5,321 nucleotides of DNA from Thermoproteota archaeon (GTDB lineage Archaea; Korarchaeota; Korarchaeia; Korarchaeales; Korarchaeaceae): contig WAOH01000197.1 in NCBI GenBank assembly GCA_015521385.1, forward strand, positions 1 through 5,321. Reading direction: 5' to 3'. Shown in pieces: positions 3,234 through 5,321 of this stretch; position 1 is the stretch's first letter; every line of letters begins with the position of its first letter. The notes under the pieces are model-generated. The model did no database searches, was not told where the DNA came from, and saw only the letters and a list, made by a program, of their open reading frames with translations. Position numbers and translations under genes: made by a program.

Positions 3234-4950
3234 ACTCGAGGCTCACATCCATCCCCGGGGGCAGTATCGCCTGGGTGAGCCACTTCCCAGGCTGGACCCA
3301 CGGGAGGACCACATCCTTCTCATTATCCAAAAGAACATCCAGTATGAGGGGCTCCCCGTTCCTGACAGCCCATTCCACGTATCTCTCGAGGTCCTCGTAG
3401 CTTTCCGGCCTCCTATATTCGATGTTGTAGGCGTCAGCCACCTTCGCGAAGTCCGGGTTCTCCTTGAACTCCGTGGCTATGATCCTCCTCTCGTAGAGGT
3501 ACATCTGCCACTGCTTCACCAGCATGAGAGCCCTGTTGTCGAAGATCACCTCGATGAACGGGAGATCGTAGTCCCTGACCAGCGAGAGGTTGTTCAGTGT
3601 CATCTGGAACGAGCCGTCACCGTCTATGCACACGACCTGCCTGTCCCTGGCGGCGAGCTTCGCCCCCAGAGCTGCGGGAATGCCGAAGCCCATCGTCCCC
3701 AATCCTGCTGACGTTATGAAGGTGCCGGGAACGAGGATGTCCCAGTGTATCTCGGCCCACATCTGGTGTCCCCCAACTCCCGTGACCGCTATGGTATCGC
3801 TGGGGACCGATCTCCTGACGGTCTTCAGGACCTTCCAAGGTACCAGTCCCCTGAAATCCCTTTCCCACTCCTTCATCGCTCTCTCGAACTCCTTCCTTAT
3901 GTGCTGGAGCCACGAGAGGTACTCCCTCCTCTCCTCCGAATCGACGGACTTCACGACGTCGAGGAGCATCCTGAGGGCCACCTTGGCATCTCCCCTTATG
4001 GCCACAGCCGTTGGCAGGTTCTTCCCCAGCTCGCTGGCGTCCAGATCCACGTGTATGATCACCTTCTCCCTCATCTCATCGAATCTGCCCACGGTCCTGT
4101 CGGAGAACCTGGTTCCCACCGCTAACACGACATCGGCGTTGGCCAGGGCCGCGTCAGCCTCCGCCCTGCCGTGCATTCCGGCCGGACCCATCACCAAGGG
4201 ATGATCGAACGGTACCGAGTTCTTCCCCGGGAGGGTGGTGATCACGGGGGCGAGCATGTACTCTGCCAGCCTCAGCACCTCCTCCCAGGCGTTGGCCCAG
4301 TACACACCGCCACCAACGAGTATAGCGGGTCTCTCAGCCTTCTCAAGGAGCTCTGCTGCCTTCCTCACATCTTCCAGGTTCGGCTCGGCTGTGGCGTACT
4401 TGCTGAAGTCCACGGGCATCAGCTCCCCCTTCCACTCGGTCTTCTTGGCCACCTGAATGTCCCTCGGGAGGTCCACGAGGGTCGGACCGGGCCTCCCCAT
4501 GCTGGCAACCTTGTATGCGGTCGCGACGGCGGGTAGGGCCTCCTCCGGCTTCTTGACTTGGTACACGAACTTGGTTATGGGGGCCACGACCCCGAACATG
4601 TCCGTCTCTTGGAACGCGTCCCTGCCGAACACTTCCGTGGCCACCTGTCCAGTGAGGGCCATCACGGGGGAGGAGTCCATGTAGGCGTTCGCTATCCCGG
4701 TCACCAGGTTAGTGGCCCCCGGGCCGGATGTGGCCACCATGACCCCGGGCTTTCTAGCAATCCTCCCGTATGCATCAGCTGCGTGGGCCGCTCCCTGCTC
4801 GTGCTTGAACATGACGACCTCAATCTCTTCTCTATACGGGTAGAGGGCATCGTAGAGAGGCATTATGGAGCCGCCAATCACACCCATGAGGGTGCTCACA
4901 CCTAATTCCGGTAAAAGAGACGCAATCGCGTCGACGACGCGATCACTCAC
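3226..4950 (-). CDS. ilvB: Acetohydroxyacid (acetolactate) synthase large subunit
   Basis: A thiamine-diphosphate and FAD enzyme that condenses pyruvate with pyruvate or 2-oxobutyrate, the first common step to valine, leucine and isoleucine. 574 residues, normal for the family. N-terminal TPP (PYR) domain: GVIGGSIMPLYDAL (23-36), catalytic E51 in KHEQGAAHAADAYGR, SGPGATNLVTGIANAYMDSSP, and FQETDMFGVVAPITK with K127. Central FAD-type domain: HPLVMGPAGMHG, then AVGTRFSDRTVGRF (278-290). C-terminal TPP domain: GLGTMGFGIPAALGAK, DGDGSFQMT (443-451) with D445, N472 as the likely metal ligand, and VKQWQ with W481, the tryptophan associated with 2-oxobutyrate preference. The usual NNxxLGMVRQWQ reads DNRALMLVKQWQ. 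Start: GTG 4950, with AGGT 5 bases upstream and an in-frame stop at 4986-4984. First gene of the operon. Confidence 0.96.
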   Translation of the reverse strand: MSDRVVDAIASLLPELGVSTLMGVIGGSIMPLYDALYPYREEIEVVMFKHEQGAAHAADAYGRIARKPGVMVATSGPGATNLVTGIANAYMDSSPVMALTGQVATEVFGRDAFQETDMFGVVAPITKFVYQVKKPEEALPAVATAYKVASMGRPGPTLVDLPRDIQVAKKTEWKGELMPVDFSKYATAEPNLEDVRKAAELLEKAERPAILVGGGVYWANAWEEVLRLAEYMLAPVITTLPGKNSVPFDHPLVMGPAGMHGRAEADAALANADVVLAVGTRFSDRTVGRFDEMREKVIIHVDLDASELGKNLPTAVAIRGDAKVALRMLLDVVKSVDSEERREYLSWLQHIRKEFERAMKEWERDFRGLVPWKVLKTVRRSVPSDTIAVTGVGGHQMWAEIHWDILVPGTFITSAGLGTMGFGIPAALGAKLAARDRQVVCIDGDGSFQMTLNNLSLVRDYDLPFIEVIFDNRALMLVKQWQMYLYERRIIATEFKENPDFAKVADAYNIEYRRPESYEDLERYVEWAVRNGEPLILDVLLDNEKDVVLPWVQPGKWLTQAILPPGMDVSLEWR

Positions 4951-4988
4951 AGGAGACCTGCTAGTTGGATCAACAATCCCACCCTACA

Positions 4989-5009
4989 GAGGTTTGGGCT
5001 CCGAACCTC
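4989..5009. promoter_or_regulatory. 21-bp dyad, candidate operator of the ilv operon
   Basis: The sequence is GAGGTT-T-GG-GCT-CC-G-AACCTC: six perfectly inverted bases at each end plus an inner GG/CC pair, so 16 of the 20 non-central positions obey the dyad. It lies directly downstream of the TATA box and reaches the predicted transcription start (about 4992), where archaeal repressors such as Lrp-family proteins commonly bind. The regulator is not known. As RNA it would lie mostly outside the transcript, so a DNA site is likelier than a hairpin. Confidence 0.5.
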
Positions 5010-5013
5010 GTGT

Positions 5014-5029
5014 AAATATAAAGATTTCT
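5014..5029 (-). promoter_or_regulatory. BRE/TATA promoter of ilvB-ilvN-ilvC
   Basis: The minus strand reads AGAAATC (BRE-like, 5029-5023) then TTTATATTT (5022-5014), the strongest TATA box in the window. Centre about 5018; expected start about 4992, giving a 5' leader of roughly 42 nt before GTG 4950. Only one promoter is visible for the three genes. Confidence 0.7.
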
Positions 5030-5204
5030 ACTCAACTCCACCTGAGCCGCCGCATCTTCGGGATCCACGCTACATCCTTCGATTTCTCATAACGGAGTTA
5101 TATTTACGGATAGAACGCTTAAATGCCTCAATTCTCTGCAATTATGGAGATCTAAGGACGAAACTACCACTGAAGAGATGCCGAGAACCCCATTTCACGA
5201 ATCC
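5030..5204. other. Intergenic region upstream of the ilv promoter
   Basis: No gene is supported here on either strand; plus-strand ATGs at 5144 and 5178 meet stops after 3 and 17 codons. It is AT-rich in patches. TTATATTTAC (5098-5107) is the exact inverse of GTAAATATAA in the ilv TATA region (5012-5021), and CGCTTAAATGCC (5117-5128) looks like a plus-strand TATA box similar to the sRNA promoter. I found no RNA gene downstream of it. Confidence 0.4.
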
Positions 5205-5321
5205 TCACCCTCTCTTGGACAGAAGCGATAGGGCATCGGAACGTAGTTCACTTATCCTCTCATTGAGGAAATCTAGGTGAGAGATGAGCCTCCTCACCAA
5301 CTCATCTGGACCGCCTAACAG
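5205..5321 (-). CDS. Unrecognised protein, C-terminal end (enters from right edge)
   Basis: An open minus-strand frame enters from the right edge and stops at TGA 5207-5205, giving 38 residues: LLGGPDELVRRLISHLDFLN followed by ERISELRSDALSLLSKRG. The heptad-like spacing of Leu/Ile (ELVRRLISHLDFLNERISELRSDALSLL) suggests an amphipathic helix or short coiled coil at the C-terminus. Codon use (AGG, GAG, ATA) resembles the genes around it, but 38 residues are not enough to name a family, and chance openness cannot be excluded. It lies upstream of the ilv operon in the same orientation, 254 bases from the ilvB start, with the ilv promoter between them, so it is probably a separate unit. Confidence 0.5.
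   Translation of the reverse strand: MLGGPDELVRRLISHLDFLNERISELRSDALSLLSKRG

Noticed and set aside
4960..4985. Riboswitch or attenuator in the short ilvB leader
   Set aside because: The expected leader is only about 42 nt with one weak 4-bp hairpin (GGAT/ATCC) and no T-run; too small for a known riboswitch.
5031..5054. Leader peptide MRRLRWS on the minus strand ahead of ilvB, as in amino acid attenuators
   Set aside because: It contains no valine or isoleucine codon and only one leucine, lies upstream of the strong TATA box (so outside the predicted transcript), and no terminator/antiterminator pair follows.
1999..5092. Numerous long plus-strand open frames across the ilv operon
   Set aside because: They lie antisense to three clearly recognisable enzymes, have composition typical of shadows (His/Pro/Ser-rich), and have no ribosome binding sites.
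1..5321. tRNA, rRNA, CRISPR array, insertion sequence or attachment site
   Set aside because: No tRNA T-loop/acceptor pattern, no regularly spaced repeats, no transposase and no terminal inverted repeats were seen on either strand.

Overview
The window looks like a piece of an archaeal chromosome, probably from a thermophilic TACK-type lineage. This rests on archaeal TATA/BRE promoters placed about 24-28 nt upstream of start codons or RNA 5' ends, at least one apparently leaderless gene, Shine-Dalgarno sites of the GGAGGTGA type, heavy AGG (Arg) and ATA (Ile) codon use, GTG/TTG starts, and an archaeal-style C/D box guide RNA. The lineage is inferred; no taxonomic marker gene is present.

Left part (1-790, minus strand): a small secreted or envelope protein with a signal peptide (start 738) is followed 2 nt after its stop by an unrecognised gene that runs off the left edge. 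The two are probably co-transcribed.

Middle (790-1914, plus strand): a TATA box near 824 sits just upstream of a C/D box sRNA (about 847-913). Its guide next to box D is complementary to the universally conserved CCGCCCGUC segment of 16S rRNA, and by the N+5 rule it would direct 2'-O-methylation of the residue equivalent to E. coli C1402. Twenty bases further on is a TTG-start gene for a NimA/PNPOx-type flavin-binding protein. Next comes a small unrecognised protein (1645-1914). Its reading frame stays open back to 1504 without a usable start codon, while a promoter and an ATG one frame away sit at 1503, so the N-terminal part may be frameshifted or recoded.

Right part (1939-4950, minus strand): a compact branched-chain amino acid operon ilvB-ilvN-ilvC: acetohydroxyacid synthase large subunit, a one-domain IlvM-like ACT small subunit, and ketol-acid reductoisomerase. 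The enzymes catalyse the first two common steps to valine, leucine and isoleucine. At both gene junctions the upstream stop codon lies inside or overlaps the next Shine-Dalgarno. A strong TATA box (5014-5022) precedes ilvB, and a 21-bp dyad lies between it and the predicted transcription start, a likely repressor site. The right edge holds the C-terminal end of another minus-strand gene.

The standout item is the C/D box sRNA with an identifiable rRNA target. The possibly frameshifted small gene, the ilv operator candidate and the minimal IlvN come next.
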